Assembly (NCBI GenBank): GCA_020744425.1
Contig: JAGMUV010000005.1
Location: 4,030,001-4,094,000 of the forward strand
Direction of reading: 5' to 3'
DNA length: 64,000 nucleotides
Source: Dactylonectria macrodidyma
Lineage: Eukaryota > Ascomycota > Sordariomycetes > Hypocreales > Nectriaceae
Shown: positions 43,438-54,460 of the stretch, in pieces
How the letters are laid out: every line of letters starts with the position of its first letter
Numbering within the stretch: the stretch's first letter is position 1
The notes under the pieces: model-generated
What the model was told of the DNA's origin: nothing
The model's database searches: none
The model's input: the letters and a program-made list of their open reading frames with translations, nothing else
Made by a program: the position numbers and the translations under genes

Positions 43438-45263
43438 ATGCGCACTGCTACAGCTGTGTCCCTAGTCTGGGGCTTCGCTGGCGCTGCCAATGCCACACGC
43501 CTCGCCCCCAGACAGACTGACGCCACCACAACAACAACCCAAGAAACCGAAGTCACAGCAATCACTGGCTGTCATATTCACGAATCCAGCGTGTTTGTTC
43601 CCCCCCTCTCCCTCTGTCACTCCTCTCCTTCTAACCGTCCTTAACTAGATACTGTGTTGCTGGCGAGACAGAATATCTAGTCGATGTATCAATCACTGCT
43701 ACAAGTGACGTCCCCTCGCAATACACCGATTGCCACACTCATGACTCGGAAATGTAAGCCCCTTACTTTGGGAGCTTCGTCAACCAATGCTGACTAGTTA
43801 ATCTTAGGTACTGTGTGAACTCCGATGGAACAGATGTTGCTGTCGCCGCTGAAGGCGCTGAGACAGAGGAGGAGCACGACCACGAGAGTGACAGTGGAGA
43901 AGAACACGATCATGAGTCTGAAGAGGAAGAGAGCTCCAGCTCCACCCAAAATTGCCACTTCCACGCCGGCGTCGAGTGCGTTAATCCGCCCTCGAGTACC
44001 ATTCCCATGCAGCATTAACTGACGCTTTCCAGGCACTGCACAGGTGACGATGAGAGCGAGGCCGAGGAATCGGCTTGTGAGGCCCCTAGCAGAGACTACA
44101 ACATTGGCCTTCGTGTCGGTCTACTCTTTGTCATCCTTGCGACCAGCGCCATCGGTACACCCTTTCTCTCTTACCTCCCAGCTGTGATACTCTTTTGCTA
44201 ATATCCATGGTAACAGGCGTATTTGGGCCCATCTTGCTGCATAAGCTGATGCCCTCCAAGCTGAACTTGATATTCATTGTGCTGAAACAATTCGGAACTG
44301 GCATCATCATCTCCACTGCCTTCATTCACGTATGTTATCGTTCGTTTTTCCAATGCTGCCTTGTACTGACATATTGAGACAGCTGTTCACCCATGCTTCT
44401 CTCATGTTTAACAATGAGTGCATGGGCGACTTGGGCTACGAGGGCATTACTTCGGCCATCGTCATGGCGGGTATCTTCCTGTCCTTCCTCGTCGAGTTCA
44501 TCGGCCAGCGAATTGTCCTGGCAAAGACTAAGTCCTGCCTTGACTCGGCACAAAAGGCCAAGTCTCTACTATCAACCGAAGTGGTTAGCATTCTCGTCAT
44601 GGAGGCTGGAATTCTGTTCCACTCGCTCCGTAAGTTACTCCCTCCTGTAGCCGAATCTTCGGCCGAAACATCTAACATTTCAAAGTCATTGGTTTGACGT
44701 TGGTCGTTTCTGGTGATGAGTACTTTGTCACCCTTTTCGTCGTCATTCTTTTCCACCAAATGTTCGAAGGCATTGCCCTCGGTAGCCGAATCGCTACTAT
44801 CGGCACCATCGCCGACGCTCACGCCATTCCTGCTGCCCGATCCGCTCGTCCACTAGACGATACAGACGCCCGTAACTCCGAGAAAAGCGTCACTCCCAGT
44901 GATTCTGCGTCTAGCGAGGAAGAGACCGTGATTCCTCTCGGGCTTAGCATGAAGAAGAAGCTTGGACTGGCTGCCCTCTTTGCTTTCATCACCCCCATTG
45001 GTATGGCCATTGGTATTGGTGTCCTGCAGCAGTTCAATGGTAGCAACCGCTCCACCCTTCTCGCCATCGGTACTCTCGACGCCCTCTCTGCTGGCATTCT
45101 CGTCTGGGTCGGCCTCGTTGAGATGTGGGCTGCTGATTGGATGGTTGGCGCTCACGGTAAGAAGGCCGAGCTTGCTGAGGCTGACCTTGTCACTACTGCC
45201 CTTGCTGGCACGGGTCTCGTTGGTGGTCTTGTAATCATGAGTGTCTTGGGTAAATGGGCATAA
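43438..45263 (+). CDS. ZIP-family zinc transporter with three extracellular CHxHx5C motifs
   Basis: The exons are 43438-43592, 43649-43753, 43808-43975, 44033-44154, 44217-44329, 44383-44629 and 44686-45263, giving 495 residues. A likely signal peptide (MRTATAVSLVWGFAGAANA) is followed by a long luminal or extracellular N-terminal region with C45-H-I-H..C54, C80-H-T-H..C89 and C136-H-F-H..C145, plus an acidic-His stretch (EEHDHESDSGEEHDHESEEE). The ZIP core begins at about residue 163 with eight membrane segments; the metal-site helices HSLLIGLTLVV and FHQMFEGIALGSR are intact. It should move zinc into the cytosol across the plasma membrane, like Zrt1/Zrt2. Introns 1-3 are all phase 2 and cut each CHxH motif at the same codon. 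Zinc-responsive sites lie upstream. The transporter call is firm; the role of the N-terminal region is inferred. Confidence 0.93.
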
Positions 45264-46121
45264 AACGGACCAGCGCGGTTTTTAATGCGACGTAATGACA
45301 ATCACGAATTTTTGTTCGGGCAGTATATAGATGGTCAGGTTATGAAGGGGATACTTAGAGGGCGGGACACAGGAGAAAGGCACCGATGGATGTGAGGATG
45401 AAGACATACAGGCACATGATGGCATACATCTAACTATTTTGGTCTCCGGTTCTGAGCAGTGCTTCTGATCATTGTGCCAGAATACGTAGCTTGGAGGTCC
45501 TTGGTGGGTGACTGGCAGAATACACTGGTGCCAGATAAGGCTCTCCAGTCGTCGATATGGGAACATTCTACAGTTCTCCGCCAGTCTCAGACGTTGAGTA
45601 TTCGCGAGTTATGAAGGTCAACGGAAAAGGATCTCTTGTCGTGAGGCTTGCTGCCAACTAGTCTTTAAGGAGCCCCAAGTTCTGTTGTTGAGCAACGGTC
45701 AGTTGCCTGCTCAGAGGCTGGAGATCAAAGCCAGGGGCCGGACCATAGAAGATAATACATGTTCTTGAAAGGACATATATGAAGGCATGACCAAACCGTT
45801 CAAAGGCAACACTCATAATCTCGGGACAAATACTCGACATCACCATCACAGATCGCTCCGCTGTTTGCATCGTATTTCAGCCCACCTTGATGAGTAACCG
45901 CCTACGTGTGTCTTCGCTGAAATTCATTCAGCTTTAACAATGTGCAAGTCCTGTGAATAAGCCAGCGACCTCGAGAGTCCAATTTCGTAGGTAGCTATGC
46001 AAATGCTCCAATCGTGGAATCATTACCCTCCTTGCACTTCCTCTCAATGACCGACCCTTCTTGATTAGATTCCACTCATCTCCCATGTCAAAGCTCCCCT
46101 TCCAAGCGGCCTAACTTCGGG
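45264..46121. other. Convergent intergenic between ZIP and subtilase genes
   Basis: This holds the 3' flanks of two converging genes. Short open frames lack any motif, and nothing is supported. Confidence 0.5.
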
Positions 46122-49041
46122 TTAGTGAGTAGTCCGTCGATACATCTGGGTCGAGTTTGTAGTAGTGTTAAGTGGCAGAATCTGGATGTTGTCCGCTTCA
46201 TTGTACATGATATCCCAGTGGTCCGAGATCTTGGGGTTACCATAAGGCCGCAGAGCTGCGAAACGAATGCTTGCCATGGAAGTCAGCACCTCGATATCAA
46301 AATCCTACAATGTCGCTAAAAAATACTCACGTGTAGTTCCCCGGGGCAATTTGCGTCCCGTTGGCAAGCTTGCCGAACCACCAAAAGAGGCGGAACCCTC
46401 GAACCACCCGCGTGAGAGGGAACGGAACCATGTCTTCAATGTCGTTGACGCTCGGGTTGAAGAACCAGTACTGGTCCGAGTCGGGGTACGTGGTCGCAGA
46501 GCCCACGTAGCCGCCCTGGCCGACCTTGAGCGGCCACTTCCAAAGGGATTCTGACCAGCTTTCTTCGAATATCTAGAGCACCCAGTGGTTAGTGGTGTGG
46601 GGAATCAAGTCTCGCAGGTGGGACTTACATCCCAACGAAGCTGCGTACAGGGATACGACAGCCTTGCACCGATTTCGATGAAGTCGTTGACATTATTCTT
46701 AACGTTGAAAGACCACCTGAGAAAACTTGTTAGTCTCTAAAAAAAAAGACCCTCTTAGGCGAAATGTACGTACGCCCAATCACCGTCAACCTCTGTGATG
46801 GATGGTTCTGCAATAAACATGTTGTCAAATGCCTTTTCGGTGTCATAAGCCGCACCTTTACAACAAGAATCATCAGCAAGACAGCATGTTAAAAGACATA
46901 CGCAATACCAACGAACCTCCATATGGAATTGCCAGCCTCTCTCCATGGTTTGATACCACCCAAATCTTCCCACCATACAAGGGAAGGTAGTCGTCGTCGA
47001 CATCGGGTAGAGCAAATTTGACTCTAGTTGCAATTAGAAACTGACCAGCGACCGATATGTAGGCGCAGGACTCACTTGACCTGTCGCGTGTCTCCTGGAC
47101 GGATAATGGCGGGATTTGGAAGAGTGACGAGTGGTACAATGCGTCGGGGCTCAAGACCATACAATGGTAAAACGCCGTAGTACTGATCCAAGATATTCAC
47201 GCCTGCTTGGGGCTCAAGCTCGAATGTATATTTGTGCGTTTTGTGCCCGTTGTTGCTGATTTTGAACTTCCATTCCGGTACGAACATCTCCGTGTCCATC
47301 AACGCGAATGGCTCATAGTCCAGCTGAGTGTCGTAGGTGACTACTTTCCATGCATCGACCAAGCCCGTTCCAACTTGGAAGGGAGGCGCCGTGAACTTGG
47401 GCCAGAGATGGTTAGACAGCCAAGGGAGACTACGTCCGCTGGAGGCGATGCGGTCATGGAGCATTTTTCCAAATCCTGCACCATGGAACTCACGCCCGCC
47501 ATGTTCTCCGATGAACAGTGCGGCTATGCCTGCAACGTATGGGGCAGCCATAGAAGTCCCACTCAGGACTTCGTAGCTCTGGTTCAGCACTGTACTCATC
47601 ACTTCATATCCAGGAGCTGCAATGTCAGGCTTCAGGAGAAGCTCATTCGACGGGCCCCATGTTGTGAAATAGACCGGCCTCGGTGCTATACTCTTATCAG
47701 ACTTGTCGGCGTGCGGGTCCTTTGAGGTATTGGCAGCTGCAACAGCAAGAACGTTATGGCCCATTGCGCCACTGCTAGAGAAGAAGGGTCCAGTTTCTCC
47801 TTCGTTTCCAGCGGAGGCGGTGATGACAATGCCTCTATCTACAAGACGGCTGGCAAGAAGTGCCCATGGATTATCAGTAAAGCCATTCGGCTGGCCAATA
47901 CTCGTGGAGATCACATCCGCCTATAAGGAGGTTAGACAAGAGCCTGGTCAGCTCAGCTTGAGACAAACCCCTGCGTTGTATGCATCGCACAATGCTTGCA
48001 TGATGGTCTCTTCATCGGTTTCCCAGGGTTCCTTGGAGCATTGTCAGCACAGTCGCTCATAATGGCTGGGGGATGTCATACATCAGAAAACACCTTGTAT
48101 ATTAGTAATTCTGCATCTGGAGCAACTCCAGTGAGCCTCAACATTGAGTCAGCCTTCTAAGTCACAACAAGATTTAAAGGAAGGACAGGTAGCACACACT
48201 TACCAGCTGTTTTCGGCGGCAATAATACCCGCGACGTGTGTTCCGTGTCCATGATAATCCATAGGATCATCATCTGGCCGTTTCGGAAACCTTTTTTCGT
48301 TTTTCGCGTCCCCTAAACACCAAATAAGTCTCACCACTACAATGCAACCCAACACGAAGGTAACTCACAGTCAGGTCCAACCAAGTCGTACCCGCCGGCG
48401 ATCTTGCATCCAGGACCAAAGCATCCACCAAGCTATAGCCGTTAGCAAGAAATGTATTACACGAGCTTCATTGGGATATAGCCAATACCGCCTTGTGATT
48501 GTAGTCAATGCCGGTATCAATGATGGCAACCTTGGCTCCTTTGCCTCGGATTCCCTTAGCGTGCAGCCTGTCGACCCCAGTCCACTGATGTATGGAATAG
48601 TTCTGCCTGATGTTGGATGAGAACGGCGACGAGAAAGACGATTGCTTTTCAACACGTGGTGTTCGCACAGTGCTTGCAGGCCAAGCATTGATCACTCCAT
48701 CCATCTGGAGCAGAGTATCGACGTTCTCAGAGTCAGTCTCGATCACCATGCCAGCGAAGACATCGCTGCAGTCAAACTCCTTGTAGTAAGCACCGATTCG
48801 AGACGATTTAGAGAGCACTTGGAAGCCCACATGGCTCAGACTTGGCTGCAAATAATGTCAGTGAAGTCGAAAGGTTGAACGGCTGCAAACTTACTTGTTC
48901 AACCTCGACGATGAACTTTTTCGTGCTACCCAAGCTCAGCCGGCCATTTGGAACATTTCCTGGGGAGATAGGAAGTCTCTGGTCTCTAGCAGTCACCCGT
49001 AGGGCCCCAAAAAGAACGTGGAGTAAATGACAGCTCTTCAT
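46122..49041 (-). CDS. Subtilisin-like serine protease (S8 family), 12 exons
   Basis: The exons are 48895-49041, 48489-48845, 48369-48432, 48204-48312, 48082-48136, 47969-48031, 47076-47920, 46917-47023, 46774-46855, 46629-46716, 46331-46572 and 46122-46269, giving 768 residues. An N-terminal I9-like propeptide ([17 protein letters not shown]) precedes the catalytic domain: D159 in IIDTGID, H212 in HGHGTHVAG, oxyanion N304 in SAGNEGETG and S388 in [12 protein letters not shown]. No protease-associated insert is visible between H and S. The C-terminal half has beta-sandwich text ([17 protein letters not shown]) and ends MRFAALRP-like ([12 protein letters not shown]). The N-terminus [18 protein letters not shown] is a weak signal peptide, so secretion is likely but not certain. 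Two introns need distal 3' sites (48137 and 46270), because nearer AGs bring in stops. The density of introns is unusual. Confidence 0.88.
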
Positions 49042-51192
49042 CGTGTCCAGGTGTGGTTCTGCCGTTCGGAATGTTGAGAAAGGGAAAAACTCTCTGGCTC
49101 CTAGAATGTCACATCTTATATGAAATACTTGGGGACACATGTCACCTTTTCCAATTTCACTTGGTGGACGCCCGGAAGATTGATGAGTATGTCCATGTCT
49201 CGGGAAGTTGTTTGGTTCGCATTGTAGGCTGTGTGCGTTCTTACAAGACGGCAGTAACCGAGGAGTCAACTCGCCAAGCAGAATCGGGGCGCACATTTGC
49301 AGAAGCCGTTAGAGTACGCCATCATGTCACGTAAGGAGTTGCCGTTGTTGCCGTCTCTCCCGCTTCTCTCGTCTCAGGTCGAGACAGGTCTCGGCAGACC
49401 TTCAACGTCGTCAACACCAATGTTGTGCAGATACTCATCGAAGACTCGCAGGCATAATGCATTGAATCATTCCAAACCATGGTTCTGATTGGGTGTCTCA
49501 ACTCTCGCTACTTCATGAATCTCCTCAATTGTCTGTGGGCTATTTGTCAGGAGAAGTACCAAGGACGAGTTGTCCTAATGTTCAACGACTTATCCTGGCT
49601 TCGCCTGGTAAGTGTTTGAGGTTTCCTGTTACCGGCCCGTTGTCGTCTAACACAAACGTTGATGAGATGTCACAGCGGTCGTGAAACCAATGGTCGATAA
49701 AGAAGTACATTCGTCTTCGATGCGATGATCTTGTAACCCAAGGGTTGTACAACTAGAATGGGACAGTCGTAGCGAGTTCCGACAGCACGGGTCGATTGGG
49801 ACATGGATACGAGGGCACCCGTTGTTACATGGTCGGACAAAGGCCGTACGTAGCAGTCAAACAAGAGAACCCTTGTCACAATGTTGTAGGACGATGCAGA
49901 GGCTGGCTTGTACGCATTTGTGTTGTTGATAGTAAGTTGATGCACTTTGTTTGATGTTGAATTAGACGGATTGGAGCTAGGAAGCAATGGATGGAAGCGG
50001 CGGATACACAGACTGAGCATTTCACGTGATTGACGAGGAAGAATTCAAGATGGGAAATGGGAAGGAACGAAGATGTCCAAAGACGCCCTGAAGACGCGGA
50101 GCTCGTAGCTCGTGTGGCACAGTGACTAAGCCGCCGTGCGATCTCAACCTTGACTGAACGCTCTCCGAATTGAGGAAGGCCTTGATATATGAAATTATGG
50201 TCACCAGGGTTGTTAATTAGATGATCACCTAGTGTCAATGTTCCTAGCTAACTATGACGCACCTGTCTTCTTGATGGCATCTAGAGCTGAGGACGATGAG
50301 GCGTTAGCTCGTGCGTGCGTACCTAGGTGGTAAGTGGTGATGGTCCAGCTCGGTTCGCTTCCAAACGAAGGTCCCTGCACCGAGAAAAACAGCACGATAG
50401 GTTTAGGTGTGTAGAACCCACGGATGATGGCTTCCAGATTTGTTGCTGTAGATCCATATTATCCATGAGCTGGTGCCATGAGGATGGATGAAGAAGCTAG
50501 ACAATCGCCTTTTAGCTAGAACAAGCTACGCTACCAGTAGCGAGTCGACGGACGAGACGCGAGGCGCAAGTCCGTGCCTGGCGATCTACGGACGACGGCT
50601 ACCGAAGAGCAATGAGTTCTGGAGGTCGGATGAATGACTAGGTAGGTCCAGTAGTCCAGGTACCTGACTCGGTCCACATGATGGATTATAAGCGTGCTAC
50701 TAGTTCGCACGTAGTTCGCATGGCTTGCCAGCCACCTGGGACGGGTGATGAGCTCGGTTAATAATAAGCCTATCGAAGACGTCTGCCTCGTAGATGTGAT
50801 ATGTACCTGAGGATTGTATATATTGAAGTCATTAATCGTGACAGTTAAATCCACGACTGGTTAGGACTTTCGGAGAGAAGACATCCAAAAAGGTCAATGC
50901 AACATCCTCAAGAGAGGAGATTCATGCATCCCGGGGTTGGCGTATTCGGATTCAACTTTACTCCAAAGGTAAGGCGGTCATGCAGGTATGCTGCAGATGC
51001 GCTGCAGATAGCGACGACACCCTGTCAAGGTGTTTCATCGAAGGGCTGGAGAAGAAAGAGGGGAAGCAAAAGGAGAGCGAGGCATAAGGTGGGCGATAAC
51101 CGCACGTGGAGGCTGGGATGGTGCGATGGGTTACCATGGAGGGATCATGGGGGTGGGTGAGTGGGTTGGTTTGACTGACCTGGGCCGTTGGT

Positions 51193-51216
51193 GCAGCGAG
51201 CCATGCAGCGAGCCAT
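51193..51216 (+). repeat. Tandem 12-base duplication GCAGCGAGCCAT
   Basis: Two perfect adjacent copies lie in a non-coding region. Confidence 0.85.
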
Positions 51217-51936
51217 GCCGGATGCAGCATGTGTGAGATGAACCATGCCATGCATGTTGGGACGCAGGGGCTTGCTTTTGCCACCGAAGAAACGAGTCGA
51301 GTGGGGTTGAATTGGATCAGATTCTCTGAAGAGATTCCCCGTCAAACTCGATGCCGTGAAGAAGAAGAAGAACAACGAAGAAAGAAGGGGGTAATAAGGG
51401 AAGTGTGGTGGTTAGTGAGAGTAGTCGTTGGGTTGTATCTCCATTGGCGAATGCTACATACCTACCTACAGTTGCACTGGGATAGAGAGAGTAAACCCTG
51501 AAGATCCCCGGAATAATCGAGCAACTAACAGCGCCCAATGACCTCGCGACCGGGCTGGTGCTTGGACTCATAAAAAGGATCGACCTATCATCTGAGATGG
51601 AGCATTGCGGAATGCAATGCAGCCTGACTCGTTGATATCCCACCTGCGGGCCAAAGGGGTCAAGACATATGGTAGGTAGATACGACTCGACGATGAGCCA
51701 GATGGCGTTCAAGGAGGCCCCTACTATGTAATATTGTAGGGCGCATCTCAATCTTCAGAGCTTCTTTCTCAAAGCTGATTTCTCAGAGAAGAGTTACCAG
51801 AACACCAAGACTCGTCCACCTGCCAACGCCAACCCGTCTGAGAATATGGCGCCGCTTGCTGACCTGGGACGGTGGCGGGACTCGTCAAGCCCTCAACGCA
51901 GAAAAATCCCCCTAGAAACACCTGCAATGCAGAGAT

Positions 51937-51960
51937 AGGTACCTTGGCAGGTACCTTGGT
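51937..51960 (+). repeat. Tandem 12-base duplication AGGTACCTTGGY
   Basis: There are two adjacent copies differing at the last base. Each contains the palindrome AGGTACCT that recurs elsewhere in this block. Confidence 0.85.
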
Positions 51961-53240
51961 CGAGCCCCGGCCATAATGCGACCATGGCACCTGGGAGCTC
52001 GGGGGTTGGTACTCATACGAACCGCCAGAACCCGCCGCTACGCCGAGCCGTTAGTGATTGTGCTTGCTTGCTCTCGGTACAGATTTTAGGTGATTCTACG
52101 TACTGTACTTTGTTGACCTAGCGACTCGGTCGGGGGTGCCATGCCGTGTCGGGCTTAATCGCCACGCGTGCTGTGAGGTGAGTGCGGTGGGTAGGGATGG
52201 AGGATGCAGAATGGAGAATGGAGGATGGATGGGGGGGATCCTGGAAAGGGAAGAGAGAGGCGAGAAGCAACGGCTTGTGCGATTTGGAGTGGATTTAGTC
52301 ACGGCCATACGAGGTTGACAAACCTATGCTATTGTCCGGGCCGGGAAGCGAGCAGCCAGTGCCAGCAGCGTTGGTCCGTTGTCCTTGCCGGGAGGCATGA
52401 GCCGAGCTTGGACGCGTGTTTAATTGGTATTCGGATCGAGTTTCTTTCTTTGCCTCTCTGGCTTGTTGAAAGGAACTTCTAGCTCGCGTGCTTTTCTGCC
52501 ATCCATGGCGCAACGGCGTTTTGTGACGTGATGTGCTCAGGGCCACCAGCGAAGACGGCACTAATTCATAGAAGCGTCGAGGATTGGACAATGCAAACGA
52601 AAACGAACAGCAAGGAACCAGAATAACACGACGCTTCCAAGGAGTGAACAGTTAATTGTATGGGGACTTTCTAAAGCCGAACACGGGTCTGTCACTGACG
52701 GCACCAATCGTCCACCTATGTAGATACCAGCCATCTCATCTGTATTCCATCGTAGCAAATCCTGCGTCTTCCCGTCTCCAACGCGAATGCACCGTCTACA
52801 GGCATCTGAATTGTTTCGGTGCACCAGGCTATGCCATGCTGTCATGCCATGCAACGGTGCAGCCACATGGCAAGAAAGCCCAAGAGGGCGTTCGAGGGCA
52901 TTTGTTGCTTGGGTAAATGATCCATCCTGCGCCTGGAGCGGCGGAGCGGTGCCCTCCTAGGTGGGTGCGGGCGTGGGTGGTGCGGGTGTCCGGTCAAGGG
53001 CCTCCGAGTGCCCCAAGTGGGCTACGGGGGACCACTAAAGGTGCTGAATGGACTGCCCGGGGGTGCCTCTCCAACCCGCTAACAGCACAGGACAATTACC
53101 CACCCGCAAGCCCACCCTCGGCCTATCCCCTGTTGGTCAGCTCGCGACGGCGCAACGTTAGGCTGCTCACAGTGAGTTAGGGTAGGAAAACGGCCCTGGG
53201 CGGCCCCCCATGGCTCTCCAGCCCGTCCACTGCAGAACAC

Positions 53241-53279
53241 CACCAGGGCAACCGTTCACAGCGGCCGGGGGCCCTGGTG
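53241..53279 (+). repeat. Inverted repeat, 9-base arms CACCAGGGC / GCCCTGGTG
   Basis: Perfect arms at 53241-53249 and 53271-53279 flank a GC-rich 21-base loop. It could form a hairpin in DNA or RNA; no function is apparent. Confidence 0.6.
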
Positions 53280-54055
53280 TGCCGCTAATGGACGCTCGTT
53301 CCTGGTCCTTCCTCCCCTAGCTCGCCTTGATGGACACATGTACTACGTATTCAAGTACTGTACCTAAGACAATGCTGGACTGTACCTGGATGCAGCCCAT
53401 TCGCCCCCGCCCCCCCTGAACGCGACACCACCAGGTTTCCCCCCCTCTGCGAGCGGTACCCAAGACCTACGCCAGGTACCTACACCAGGCCTGGTACCCG
53501 CCTGCTGAAGGGCCCTCAACCCGTCCAAGCCCATTCCCAAGCCATTCCACTTCAGTTACCAGCCTTCCGCATCCCGTTCTTCTTCCCCTTCTTCTACCCC
53601 CCGTCTCCCACTCACGTTCACTCTTTCGTTTCAATCAATCCCTCTCTCGGACGATCAAGAACGCACTTCCAGGTGATTGCCTTCTTCTGCATCTGCGTCC
53701 TCCACTCTCCTTTTAGAATCGCCAAGTTACGACTACTCCAGCCCCATCTATCCATCTACGTCGCGCAAGTGGAGAAACCGTCAACTCATCTCGTCACCCC
53801 CCTTTTACCTACCAGCCGCCGAGACAAGACCAACAAACATCCCGAGACAGCAAAAGAAAACACAATCAGCATTGAGTGCGAGATCTCACCACCGTAATCA
53901 ACATCAATATCCTCTCGTCCTACGCGATATCCAGCCCTCATCGGCCCGCGCCTCGTTGCCGATATCCAACGAGAAGTAAAGGCCCAAATACTACCGTTGC
54001 GCAACATCCTCTTCTGCAACCCACCATCACAGCAACAACCCCAACCACCGCAATC

Positions 54056-54460
54056 ATGGGCAAGAGTCTTATGGACAAGATCCAGGCCAAGCTGGAGCTG
54101 TTCCGTCTCGAGCAGCGTTACACCCGCCGCCGCCATCGCCGCTCCACCTTTGTCTCCAACGCCGTCTACGTGGATGGCGAGTACGTCTACCAGACTCCCA
54201 CCAGCACTGGTTCCTCCACCGGCTCCTCCACCGTCGATGCCCTCCACGGTGAGAAGGCCGTCGTCACCAGCACCGCCATCATCCCCGGCCCTCTACCTGA
54301 CCACATCGCAGAGGTTGCCTCTCCCTCCGAGCACCAGCCCACAGACCGAGAGCGCAAGCGCCTAAACCGCTTCAGCTCCATCCCTAGCTTCGGCTATGGC
54401 AACAGTGCCAACAAGGAGCTGTCCACGGTCAAGGAGCGACGGGCCAGCATGATCCGATAA
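54056..54460 (+). CDS. Small basic protein of unknown function (134 residues)
   Basis: This is a single coding exon from the ATG at 54056 (MGKSLMDKIQAKLELFRLEQ) to the TAA at 54460. The N-terminal third is helical and very basic (RYTRRRHRRSTFVSNAVYVD); the middle is Ser/Thr-rich; the end has RERKRLNRFSSIPSFGYGNS and KERRASMIR, with several RxxS-type sites that kinases could use. I believe proteins like this occur in other Sordariomycetes, but I know no function. A long CT-rich leader (from about 53,540) with several short upstream ORFs suggests regulated translation. Codon use is strongly C-ending, as in well-expressed genes. Confidence that it is a gene is good; no role is proposed. Confidence 0.75.
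   Translation: MGKSLMDKIQAKLELFRLEQRYTRRRHRRSTFVSNAVYVDGEYVYQTPTSTGSSTGSSTVDALHGEKAVVTSTAIIPGPLPDHIAEVASPSEHQPTDRERKRLNRFSSIPSFGYGNSANKELSTVKERRASMIR

Larger units (their letters stand above)
49042..54055. other. Five-kilobase gene-poor block
   Basis: No convincing gene is seen on either strand. Frames up to about 145 codons are Ser/Arg/Cys-rich and lack motifs. Short tandem duplications occur at 51193-51216 and 51937-51960, an inverted repeat at 53241-53279, and GGTACC/AGGTACCT motifs recur (about 50,660, 51,937, 53,345 and 53,455-53,505). The right end (about 53,540-53,660) is a CT-rich promoter or leader for the following gene. Confidence 0.5.

Noticed and set aside
49876..50238. 120-codon minus-strand frame
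   Set aside because: Its composition is Ser/Cys/His-rich without a pattern, and it has no promoter or splice support.
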